Shown here piece by piece: positions 19,457-26,470 of a stretch of 64,000 nt of DNA (positions are counted from its first letter, which is position 1; each line of letters starts with the position of its first letter). Both the position numbers and the translations under genes were made by a program. Source of the stretch: Sphingopyxis witflariensis (lineage in GTDB: Bacteria > Pseudomonadota > Alphaproteobacteria > Sphingomonadales > Sphingomonadaceae); contig NZ_NISJ01000014.1 of NCBI RefSeq assembly GCF_002205635.1, positions 36,324-100,323 on the forward strand. Reading direction: 5' to 3'. The notes beneath the pieces are model-generated. The model did no database searches. It was not told the DNA's origin and worked only from the letters and a program-made list of their open reading frames with translations.

Positions 19457-19686
19457 CCCGCGCGATGAACGTCACGCTGCCCGAAAGCGACGTCGCCCAA
19501 TCGTGCAAGACGGCAAAGGTCGCGATCAGCGCGATCGAAGCCCTCCCCTCAGGCGGCACCCGCCTCGTCTGCGTCACGATCGAAGACGCCGACAAGATGC
19601 GCAAGCGCCTGAAAAAGCATCTGATCGACGGCGCCGTCACCCGCTACCGCTTCTACCGCCCGCCGGGCGCGGAGGGTGGGTATTAG
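19453..19686 (+). CDS. small basic protein coupled to the ParS-like gene
   Basis: A 77-residue protein overlapping the preceding gene by four bases (ATGA). It starts MTRAMNVTLPESD and has a beta-rich centre (GGTRLVCVTIEDADKMRKRL) and a basic end (KKHLIDGAVTRYRFYRPP). No family is recognised. The coupling suggests it is co-expressed with, and possibly bound by, its neighbour. Confidence 0.55.
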   Translation: MTRAMNVTLPESDVAQSCKTAKVAISAIEALPSGGTRLVCVTIEDADKMRKRLKKHLIDGAVTRYRFYRPPGAEGGY

Positions 19687-20030
19687 CATTTAAAGGGTAA
19701 CAAAGACGGTCCCACGTTGGCGGGCATCGTCAATTAATCAACTACGGCAGGGACGCCCAGCTGGCCTACGTCGAATACCGCATTGCCGACGATCATTACC
19801 TGCCTTGGTACGAACCGGACGCACCCGTTGCGACGGCCAGCGGGCGCGCCCGGCAATGGGGCGAAACAAGGCTTCCCAATCCAACCCTCAGGCATCGGGG
19901 TAGAAGTGAAAAGGGATATCCAAACACACCTCCGGGACGGAGTAAAATCCAAATCCGTCAAATATTATCGCTTTCCCGGAGTTGAACTCCCAAATACGTC
20001 TTCCTATTTCGTCAATATGGGAGATAAAAA
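19687..20030. other. gene-poor boundary of an AT-richer islet
   Basis: This is 344 bp without a convincing complete gene. From about 19737 a plus-strand frame reads INYGRDAQLAYVEYRIADDH and onward with GC-rich codon use but has no start codon, so it may be the 3-prime remnant of a lost gene. From about 19960 the composition turns AT-richer. A perfect palindrome GGAGTTGAACTCC lies at 19978-19990, just after a TATTAT hexamer (19963-19968), which is a plausible promoter/operator for the gene at 20031. Confidence 0.45.
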
Positions 20031-20735
20031 ATGCCAACTTATGAAATTATTGTTACAGATGTAACTAGATATGGTGATCTTTACTGCGTAGCCTGATGGG
20101 ATGTACAAAACGGCAGCATGATCCGCCCTGAACCGCATTCGGCAAATGCAGCCGTCGAGGCATCCAGATTCTGGAAAGCCAAAGATGCGGGACCCGGCAA
20201 GTTCTTCTCTGTCGGAAATAGATTGCAGTTCGACGCAGAACTTCCACCGGCAGCTTTCCCATTTCCGCATGCGACCGAAGACAGGCTAGTATTACAACAG
20301 CCAAACGCAAAAATTTTGGACCAACATACTGTTGCAGAGATCGCACAGATCGTGCAACCAAGCGTGTCACCCACACTACTTCATGCATTCGGCGGCCAAC
20401 TGGTCCGAGCAAATTCCGGCAAAGCCTATGTGCCTGCCGACACTGCCACCTCTTCGCTCGGGGCAATCGAAGTCCTGCCCGGAGCTATCCACCTTTACGA
20501 AGACAACCTGCCAGGGAACAAGCGTCGCCTCCGAGCGGTTCTCCAGCACGCCGGGCTGGGATACGATCTATCGGTCACTGCGGACGCCGCGAAAGAACGC
20601 TTTTTGGCAAATGGCTTGCCGGCCCTTGTCGCCGAGATTCAGCAGGCAGCACGCCTTCACGTGCGCGTCGGACTTGCCAGAGCATTCAACGATGCACCTT
20701 GCTATGCACAAGTGAATGGCCTCTATTTTTTGTAG
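20031..20735 (+). pseudogene. dual-OB-like protein gene with one in-frame TGA
   Basis: ATG 20031 is preceded by GGGAGA at good distance and reads MPTYEIIVTDVTRYGDLYCV, then Ala, then TGA at 20094-20096, then WDVQNGSMIRPEP and 210 more sense codons to 20735. The expected residue at the stop is Gly (GGA to TGA is one base), since related proteins read as C(V/I)AG(W/Y/I)D followed by RP, as far as I recall. Later hallmarks are HATED near the middle and LHVRVGLARAF...VNGLYFL at the end. The internal ATG at 20118 has no Shine-Dalgarno. The family is recalled as the dual-OB-containing domain, often beside DUF488. Either a recent nonsense mutation or a sequencing error is likely. Confidence 0.65.
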
Positions 20736-20879
20736 CGGATTGCATCCAGCCATGCCCACGATAGACTGCTTCGCAAAACTTGTCATATGCGTGGGCATAT
20801 TTGCAACTTGGGACTTCGCCAACCGCTGGACCTGACATTTCACCACTACGTATCACGCAAACGAGAATCGGCTCGCAAC

Positions 20880-21503
20880 ATGTCTGAAATTTTGAGCGTC
20901 GGCCACTCTTCCCAATCATATTCGGCCTTCGCTATGCTATTGAAAAACGAGGGCGTAACCGCCATCGCTGATGTACGCAGCTCGCCCTTTTCCAAGCATT
21001 ACCCACAGTATAATCGAACACAATTAAAAGCGGCTCTCGCCGAAGATAAGATATCATATGTCTTCTTGGGGCGGGAGCTTGGAGGAAGACCCAATCACCC
21101 GCATCTTTATACGCATGGCATTGCTGATTACGAAAAAATGGCCCGCACTTCTTCCTTTGAGACCGGCCTACAACGACTCGAAAGAGGCGCCGAGAGATTC
21201 AGAATTGCAATGATGTGCTCAGAACACGATCCTCTCGATTGCCACCGATGCCTGTTGGTCGGGCGCGCGCTTACAGAAAGAGGCCATGTCGTTCGCCACA
21301 TCGTTCAAGCAAGCACTCCGATCGTTCAGGACCAGATCGAGCAATGGCTCCTCGAACAGGCTGGAAAAATCCATGATGACATGTTCGCTCCCTATCAGGT
21401 AAGATTGGAAGAAGCGTATCGCGAACGGGCAAATAAGGTTGCATTCATAGAGCGCGCACCGAACTCGCATGAAGATCTAAATGATTGGACATATCATGAA
21501 TGA
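20880..21503 (+). CDS. DUF488 protein, first copy
   Basis: A 207-residue protein beginning MSEILSVGHSSQSYSAF. It has the DUF488 core: IADVRSSPFSKHYPQYN, FLGRELGGRP, then the C-terminal MMCSEHDPLDCHRCLL with the conserved Cys, Glu and Cys-His-Arg. The biochemical role of DUF488 is not established. The frame is open to 20787, but the family start is at 20880. It is followed by a second DUF488 gene overlapping by eight bases. Codon use is AT-richer than flanking genes. Confidence 0.85.
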   Translation: MSEILSVGHSSQSYSAFAMLLKNEGVTAIADVRSSPFSKHYPQYNRTQLKAALAEDKISYVFLGRELGGRPNHPHLYTHGIADYEKMARTSSFETGLQRLERGAERFRIAMMCSEHDPLDCHRCLLVGRALTERGHVVRHIVQASTPIVQDQIEQWLLEQAGKIHDDMFAPYQVRLEEAYRERANKVAFIERAPNSHEDLNDWTYHE

Positions 21504-21942
21504 AACGCGCGTAACGACGATTGGATTTACAAAAAGCACTGCCGAGCGTTTTTTTGAACGCATTCTCAGCGCGGGAGTAAAGACTGTTGTCGATGTACGC
21601 CTTCATAACACATCGCAGCTCGCTGGATTTGCCAAAGCTGAAGATCTTTCTTTCTTTCTGAGAAAAATTGGAAATATCAACTACATTCACAAACCAATTC
21701 TTGCTCCAACTGACGATATACTTAAGTCTTTCAAGAAAGAGAAAGGTGATTGGAAAATATACGAAGAGAGTTTCATGAATCTTATGAACGATCGAAAGAT
21801 AGAAAATCGATTCGACCCAGATTTTTTTAACGAATCTTGTCTTCTGTGCTCGGAAGATACGGCACATTATTGCCATCGCCGCTTGGTAGTCGAGTACCTC
21901 AACGACAAATGGGGGCATAATCTGCAAGTCCGACACCTATAA
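21496..21942 (+). CDS. DUF488 protein, second and divergent copy
   Basis: A 148-residue protein starting MNETRVTTIGFTKSTAERFF, overlapping the end of the first copy by eight bases; an in-frame ATG at 21481 is an alternative. It keeps TVVDVRLHNTSQLAGF and the terminal LLCSEDTAHYCHRRLV motif but lacks the GRELGGRP loop of the first copy, having INYIHKPILAPTDD instead. This is the AT-richest gene of the islet. The two copies are clearly paralogous subtypes and not a recent duplication. Confidence 0.85.
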   Translation: MNETRVTTIGFTKSTAERFFERILSAGVKTVVDVRLHNTSQLAGFAKAEDLSFFLRKIGNINYIHKPILAPTDDILKSFKKEKGDWKIYEESFMNLMNDRKIENRFDPDFFNESCLLCSEDTAHYCHRRLVVEYLNDKWGHNLQVRHL

Positions 21943-22029
21943 CAGCTCCGTTGAGTAGAAAATTCCCTTTCCTACAAAACACCCATATGGTTCATTCTAT
22001 CGGTTTTAACTAACCGAAAGGACGAATCG

Positions 22030-22971
22030 ATGGACGCATCCGCCCCCAACCCCACCGGCATCCCCGCCCCCGGCACCTATCGCTGGACGCCGAAACTCCA
22101 GCGCGAATTTCTCGAACAGCTCGCCATCAACGGATCGGTGAAGATCGCCGCCGCGATGGTGTGCATGTCGCCCTCCGCCGCCTATCAGCTCAAACAGCGG
22201 CCGCAGGGCAAGGCATTCGCGCTCGGTTGGGCGGCGGCGATCCTGATCGCGCGCGGGCGGCTCGCCGATGAATTGCTCGACCGCGCGATCTGGGGCGTCG
22301 AGGAGAGCGTCGAGCGCGACAGCCGCGACGCGCATTTTACCCACAGCAAGCGCAAGCGCCATATCCCCAGCCTTGGCCTCGCGATGCTCGCCCGGCTCGA
22401 CAAGATGGTCAACGTCCGCGCCCGCGCGGGCGAGGCAATGTTCGCACAGATTATCGCGGGCGACTGGGCGGGCTATCTGTCGCTGTTCGACGTCGATGCC
22501 GACAACCCCGATGCCGAGGGCCATAGCGCCGCGCTCGCCTGCTGGCTCGCCGCCCGCGACAATCGCGCCAACCCGCTCGCCAGCCTGTGGAAAGACAGTG
22601 CGATCGCGAATGAAGTTGCGCAGTTTTCCGCCGATTCCGAAGAAGAGGATGAAGCCGATCCGTCCCCGGAGGAAGAGGCGGCGGCGATGACCATCTGGCG
22701 CGACGAGGAAAGCGGCGAATGGCGCACCAACTTCCCGCCGCCCGAGGATTTTATTGGCATCGAGGAGGGCGAATTCGGCGACCCCGACTATGAACGCACC
22801 CTCGATCTGGACGAAGAAGCCGCCTTCGCAGCCACGCGCATCGCCGCCGTCGCGCCGCTGCGCCAGGCGGGCGAAGCCGCGCGGCGCGCCTTCTTCGGCC
22901 TGCCCGCGCCCGCCAATGACCCCGAACCGGCGGCGAAGCAAGGCGGGACAATGCGGAAATCGGCAGGATAG
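22030..22971 (+). CDS. conserved hypothetical protein with N-terminal HTH-like segment
   Basis: A 313-residue protein whose first 80 residues (YRWTPKLQREFLEQLAINGS, then KIAAAMVCMSPSAAYQLKQR) look like a helix-turn-helix of the kind seen in terminase small subunits and Sphingomonad hypothetical proteins. The central part is helical and the C-terminal third acidic (SEEEDEADPSPEEE). AAGGACGA precedes the start. GC-rich codon use returns here, marking the end of the islet. DNA binding is inferred, not shown. Confidence 0.6.
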   Translation: MDASAPNPTGIPAPGTYRWTPKLQREFLEQLAINGSVKIAAAMVCMSPSAAYQLKQRPQGKAFALGWAAAILIARGRLADELLDRAIWGVEESVERDSRDAHFTHSKRKRHIPSLGLAMLARLDKMVNVRARAGEAMFAQIIAGDWAGYLSLFDVDADNPDAEGHSAALACWLAARDNRANPLASLWKDSAIANEVAQFSADSEEEDEADPSPEEEAAAMTIWRDEESGEWRTNFPPPEDFIGIEEGEFGDPDYERTLDLDEEAAFAATRIAAVAPLRQAGEAARRAFFGLPAPANDPEPAAKQGGTMRKSAG

Positions 22972-23026
22972 CCCCTTGTTTTCTGGCCAAAGCCGGGAAA
23001 CAGGTGGGGACGACGTGCCATGCACA

Positions 23027-23161
23027 ATCCTCCCTGTCGCGCAGCGATGGGGAGGTGGCAGCGCGAAGCGCCGACGGAGGGGCTTGGCGCTACCGTCGCC
23101 GCCCCTCCACCACGCCCTTCGGGCGCGGTCCCCCTCCCCATGGCTTCGCCGCAGGGAGGAT
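23027..23161. repeat. dispersed palindromic repeat, family A (full pair)
   Basis: ATCCTCCCTGTCGCGCAGCG opens the element and CGCCGCAGGGAGGAT closes it. The inner hairpins are GCGCGAAGCGC and GCGCCC..GGGCGC-like segments. The 390-bp gap between 22972 and 23361 consists of this element and the family C copy that follows; no gene is seen there, and the open frame running through it into the patatin gene is not used. Confidence 0.85.
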
Positions 23162-23189
23162 CAGGCCCCGCATCGCCCACCCTCTCTTT

Positions 23190-23292
23190 CGTCATCCCCG
23201 CGAAAGCGGGGACCCAGCGCAAACAATATTCAGCGCGGCAGCGCTGCACTGCACCGTTGCAACTTGTTTCCCGCATGCGCCGGAATGGCGAA
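23190..23292. repeat. dispersed palindromic repeat, family C (decayed pair)
   Basis: The intact arm CGTCATCCCCGCGAAAGCGG has a degenerate inverted partner (TTTCCCGCATGCGCCGGAAT) about 60 bp later. The loss of symmetry suggests an old copy. Confidence 0.65.
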
Positions 23293-23361
23293 ACAGGAGG
23301 GCGCACTACCAAAACCCACCCCATCCATGCTATATTCGTCCCCAATCGAAGGAGGATAGCC

Positions 23362-24324
23362 ATGCCCGGTGACCTTGCGATCGTACTGAGCGGCGGCGGT
23401 GCCAAGGGCGCCTTTCAGGTCGGCGTGGTCCATGAACTTGTCGTCAATCGCGGCGTCCGGCTCGATATTGTCGCCGGGGTGTCGACCGGCGCGATCCAGG
23501 CGCTGGGGGTGGCGCAGGACGACGTGCCGGGGCTGCTTGACCGCTGGCTCGCCCTTCGCGGCAATGGCGATATCTACAAGGAACGCCCGCTGGGGATCGC
23601 GGGCGGCATATTGGGCGAGGATGCGATTTACGACACCGCGCCGCTGCGCCGGATGCTCAAGGGCTTTGCCGACGACCGGAAATTGCGGGCCAGCGGGCGC
23701 AAGTTGCGGCTCGGCGTCGTCAACCTTGGCACCGGCGATTATCGCAGCATCGACGAAAGCGTCCCCGGCATCCACAATTGGGTCTATGCCAGCTCGGCGA
23801 TGCCGGTCTTTTTCGACCCGCTCAAAACCACCGCCGCCGACGGGAGCGAGGAACAATGGGTCGATGGCGGGGTGCGCAATGTGACCCCGCTCGACGACGC
23901 GCTCGAGCTTAATCCGCGTGGGGTCATCGTCGTCCGCGCCTCGCCGCCGCCGCGCCCGGGCAAGGTTCGCCTCTTCCCCAATCTGATCAAGATCGGGCTG
24001 CGCGCGGTCGATATATTGCAATCCGAAGTGTCGGCGAACGACACCAAAAACGCCGCACTGATCAATGACATCATCGCCGCGCGCGAGGCACAGGCGCGCG
24101 CCTTGCAGTCCGCGGGGATTGGCGGCGGCGCCGCGGCGCGCATCCTCCGCCCGCTCGACCTGCAAATCTCGCGCTACCGCTTTGCGCCGATCCGCATCAT
24201 CGAGCCCGATCAGGAGGTGTCCGAAACGCTGGAGTTCAATCCCGCGAAAATCCGCAAGGCGATCGACGCCGGACGCGCCGCGGTCGAGCGCGAATGGAAG
24301 GCGCTCGAACCGCTGCTGAGCTAG
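23362..24324 (+). CDS. patatin-like phospholipase
   Basis: A 320-residue serine hydrolase. It shows the oxyanion motif SGGGAKGAFQ at residues 10-19, the nucleophile elbow GVSTG near residue 45 and the catalytic Asp in VDGGVRN. Patatin-family enzymes are acyl hydrolases acting with a Ser-Asp dyad; the lipid substrate is not evident. GGAGGA precedes the ATG at 23362, which is preferred over upstream starts lying in repeats. Confidence 0.9.
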   Translation: MPGDLAIVLSGGGAKGAFQVGVVHELVVNRGVRLDIVAGVSTGAIQALGVAQDDVPGLLDRWLALRGNGDIYKERPLGIAGGILGEDAIYDTAPLRRMLKGFADDRKLRASGRKLRLGVVNLGTGDYRSIDESVPGIHNWVYASSAMPVFFDPLKTTAADGSEEQWVDGGVRNVTPLDDALELNPRGVIVVRASPPPRPGKVRLFPNLIKIGLRAVDILQSEVSANDTKNAALINDIIAAREAQARALQSAGIGGGAAARILRPLDLQISRYRFAPIRIIEPDQEVSETLEFNPAKIRKAIDAGRAAVEREWKALEPLLS

Positions 24325-24445
24325 CCGCCGGCGCACCTTGGCCCGCCCCGCCGCAAGCCCGTCACGGCTGGCCGGATCGCCATTTCTTCCGCCGCGCCTT
24401 TGCCCCTAAGCCGATGGTCAGGGGGCGTGCAGAGGAGTAGCTATC

Positions 24446-24973
24446 GTGAACGCTTGCCCGACGACCGTCGGTGATACCGGCCAGCCGCATCCGGCGAATA
24501 TCGCGGACAGGGAAGCGACCACGCTCTTCTGGGGCCTGCAATATTGCCGCGCCAGCACATTGTCGCTGACCCGGCTCGAACTCGCGCTCGAAAGCGGCGA
24601 TCGGCAACGGATTATCGAGGCGATGGACCGCCTCCACGCCCTCGATGGCGAAATCGAGCGCAAGGTCGCGAGCCTGCCCGCGCCGGTCGGGGCGGAGGCG
24701 CTCAATGAGCATTTGGGCCGTGAGAAAATGGCGGTGGCCTTCGAAAAGCTCGTCCTCGCCAGCGGGATCAGCGGCCCCGGCCTCGCCTCGCCGCCGACGT
24801 CGCTGCCCCAGCCGAGCCGGATCGGCGTCCCGGCGCCCGACATCGACTGGCCCCCGGCCGACGAGATGCACACGCCGCGCCTGATGCGCGCCATCCGCGA
24901 CTATGGCCCAAAAGCTGCGCTGCTGGTCACCCTCGCCGCCGCGACCGGCGCGGTCATTTTCGTGGCGCTGTAA
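24446..24973 (+). CDS. hypothetical protein with C-terminal membrane anchor
   Basis: A 175-residue protein starting at GTG 24446 behind AGAGGAG. The N-terminal 90 residues are helical (TRLELALESGDRQRIIEAM) and a Pro-rich linker leads to a single hydrophobic segment at the very end (AALLVTLAAATGAVIFVAL), so it is probably tail-anchored in the inner membrane. No family is recognised. Confidence 0.55.
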   Translation: MNACPTTVGDTGQPHPANIADREATTLFWGLQYCRASTLSLTRLELALESGDRQRIIEAMDRLHALDGEIERKVASLPAPVGAEALNEHLGREKMAVAFEKLVLASGISGPGLASPPTSLPQPSRIGVPAPDIDWPPADEMHTPRLMRAIRDYGPKAALLVTLAAATGAVIFVAL

Positions 24974-25046
24974 CCGCCGCTGCCGCGAGCAGCAGCGGCG
25001 CGTCTTTTTCCGATGCATTTCGGGCCATATTTGCTCTCGCTTTCGT

Positions 25047-25457
25047 TCAGGGAATCCAGCCGGGCAGCGCCGCCGCCTGCCCGATCCAGCGCGCCATCAA
25101 CGCCTCATCGGGCGCCTCATCCTCATAGATATGGAAGTATCGCGCCTCGGGGTCCTTCGACCCGACCGGCGGCTCCGGATCGAGCGAGGTGCCGCGAAAC
25201 AGCGTCACTTTGATATATTTGGTGAAGCAATGAAAGGAGATGAACCAGCCCTGCCCCTCGACCCCGTAAAAGGGCGAGTTCCACCGCACCGCCTTCTGCG
25301 CCGCCGGGACGGTCCGCATGATCAGCGCATCGAGCCGCTTTCCCGCGTCGCTTTTCCAGCCCGGCATCGCGGCGATATAGGCCTGCACCGGCGCGTCGCC
25401 ATCGCCCTTGGAGATCTGGGGATTGCCGCCCGACAGCAGCACGGGTTCCTTAGCCAC
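25047..25457 (-). CDS. DUF1801 protein
   Basis: A 136-residue protein if started at GTG 25457, whose GTGGCTAA sequence overlaps the stop of the upstream membrane-protein gene; an in-frame ATG at 25481 would add eight residues. The DUF1801 (YdhG-like) core is visible as AVRWNSPFYGVEGQGWFISF and the KYIKVTLFRG strand. Family members are small uncharacterised proteins often near SRPBCC and ArsR genes, as here. Confidence 0.8.
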   Translation of the reverse strand: MAKEPVLLSGGNPQISKGDGDAPVQAYIAAMPGWKSDAGKRLDALIMRTVPAAQKAVRWNSPFYGVEGQGWFISFHCFTKYIKVTLFRGTSLDPEPPVGSKDPEARYFHIYEDEAPDEALMARWIGQAAALPGWIP

Positions 25458-25665
25458 GCCCCGCTCTCCGCCGGGCGACATAGGGGAGCGCGAACATGTA
25501 CAGGCCGGTGAACGTCAGCAGGAACAGCGGCGCAAGCGGCAACAGGTACACCCATTCGGCGGGCTTCTTGCCCAGTCCCAGCATGATGAAGATGCTCATC
25601 ACGACCAGCGTGAACAGTATCGACACCCAGCGGTGGAACTGCCGTATCCAGATATTCCAGTTCAT
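25450..25665 (-). CDS. small two-helix membrane protein
   Basis: A 71-residue protein starting MNWNIWIRQFHRWVS with two hydrophobic segments (ILFTLVVMSIFIML and LLPLAPLFLLTFTGLYMF) and a basic C-terminus (ARRRAGRG). Its stop overlaps the GTG of the DUF1801 gene. It resembles small membrane proteins seen in ArsR-SRPBCC gene groups; the role is unknown. Confidence 0.7.
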   Translation of the reverse strand: MNWNIWIRQFHRWVSILFTLVVMSIFIMLGLGKKPAEWVYLLPLAPLFLLTFTGLYMFALPYVARRRAGRG

Positions 25666-25689
25666 CCGTCTCTCCCTTGTCGGCCAGGA

Positions 25690-26100
25690 TCAGTCCATTC
25701 GTGCCAAAGCTTCCTCCAGCCGCCCCAGGAAGCGCGGCCAGCCGGCCTTGGCACCATGATAGGCGAGCTGCTGATCGGGCTGGAAACCGGTCTGCTCCAT
25801 GCGCAGCAGTGTACCCGTCGGGGTCGGCGTGAGCGTCCAGGTAACGACGCTCTCCAGCCCCTTGCCCGCCCAGCTATAGGATAGCACCCGCTGCGGCTCG
25901 ACCTCGATCACTTCGCAGTCGACATCGCCCCACTCGGCGCCAAAACGGAATTTATGCCCCGCAACCGCCGCGACATCGCCCTTCATCAGCCATTCCTCGA
26001 CCAGATGCGGCATCGTCAGCGCGCGCCAGATCTTCTCCGCCGGCTGCGCGATTTCGCGTTCGACAATCACCGATCGGGTTGCGGCAGTTGCTTCGGTCAT
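25690..26100 (-). CDS. SRPBCC / AHSA1-domain protein
   Basis: A 136-residue protein of the START-like helix-grip fold: REIAQPAEKIWRALTMPHLV at the N-terminus, then FGAEWGDVDCEVIEVEP and VTWTLTPTPTGTLL. Such AHSA1-like proteins bind hydrophobic ligands in a deep cavity. The start ATG 26100 overlaps the ArsR stop by four bases (ATGA), so the two are co-translated, a very common pairing. Confidence 0.9.
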   Translation of the reverse strand: MTEATAATRSVIVEREIAQPAEKIWRALTMPHLVEEWLMKGDVAAVAGHKFRFGAEWGDVDCEVIEVEPQRVLSYSWAGKGLESVVTWTLTPTPTGTLLRMEQTGFQPDQQLAYHGAKAGWPRFLGRLEEALARMD

Positions 26101-26420
26101 TGATCCATCCTTTTGAGCAAATCCTCGAGCCCGTCGAAACGGCTCTCCCAAAACCCCGTCATTTCCTGCGTCCAATCCGCAAGCGGCACCAGCGCACCGC
26201 GCGGGACACTATAATGCGTCTGCCGCCCCGCCTGCCGGTCCAGCACAAGGCCCGCCTGTTTGAGAACGCCCAAATGCTTCGACACCGCAGGCTGCGACAC
26301 CCCGGCGCGCGCGGTCAGCGCCCCGACCGTCTGCTCGCCATCGCGGCACAATCGCTCGAAAATTGCCCGCCGCGTCGGGTCGGCGAGCGTCTTGAACAGC
26401 ATGTCGGGCATCGAACACAT
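26097..26420 (-). CDS. ArsR-family winged-helix repressor
   Basis: A 107-residue winged-helix protein: MLFKTLADPTRRAIFERLC, then the recognition helix SQPAVSKHLGVLKQAGLV. It has no metal-binding ELCVCDL motif, so it is probably one of the non-metal ArsR regulators paired with SRPBCC proteins. A palindrome and a promoter lie directly upstream, consistent with autoregulation. Confidence 0.9.
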   Translation of the reverse strand: MCSMPDMLFKTLADPTRRAIFERLCRDGEQTVGALTARAGVSQPAVSKHLGVLKQAGLVLDRQAGRQTHYSVPRGALVPLADWTQEMTGFWESRFDGLEDLLKRMDQ

Positions 26421-26436
26421 AACTCTCTGACTATGA

Positions 26437-26470
26437 ATAACTCATAACCACCGAGTTATAGGTAAGTCAA
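26437..26470 (-). promoter_or_regulatory. promoter with overlapping palindrome for the ArsR operon
   Basis: On the minus strand TTGACT (26470-26465) is followed after 17 bp by TTATGA (26447-26442). Across the spacer and -10 box lies the inverted repeat ATAACTC-N9-GAGTTAT (26437-26459). A further ATAACTC occurs at 26419-26425, over the start codon. Placement of the palindrome on the promoter suggests autorepression by the ArsR protein. Confidence 0.5.

Noticed and set aside
20094..20096. TGA as a selenocysteine codon
   Set aside because: The expected residue is Gly, not Cys, and no SECIS-like hairpin directly after the codon was seen.
12856..23292. CRISPR array
   Set aside because: The repeats are dispersed inverted pairs separated by kilobases with no regular spacers, and no cas genes are present.
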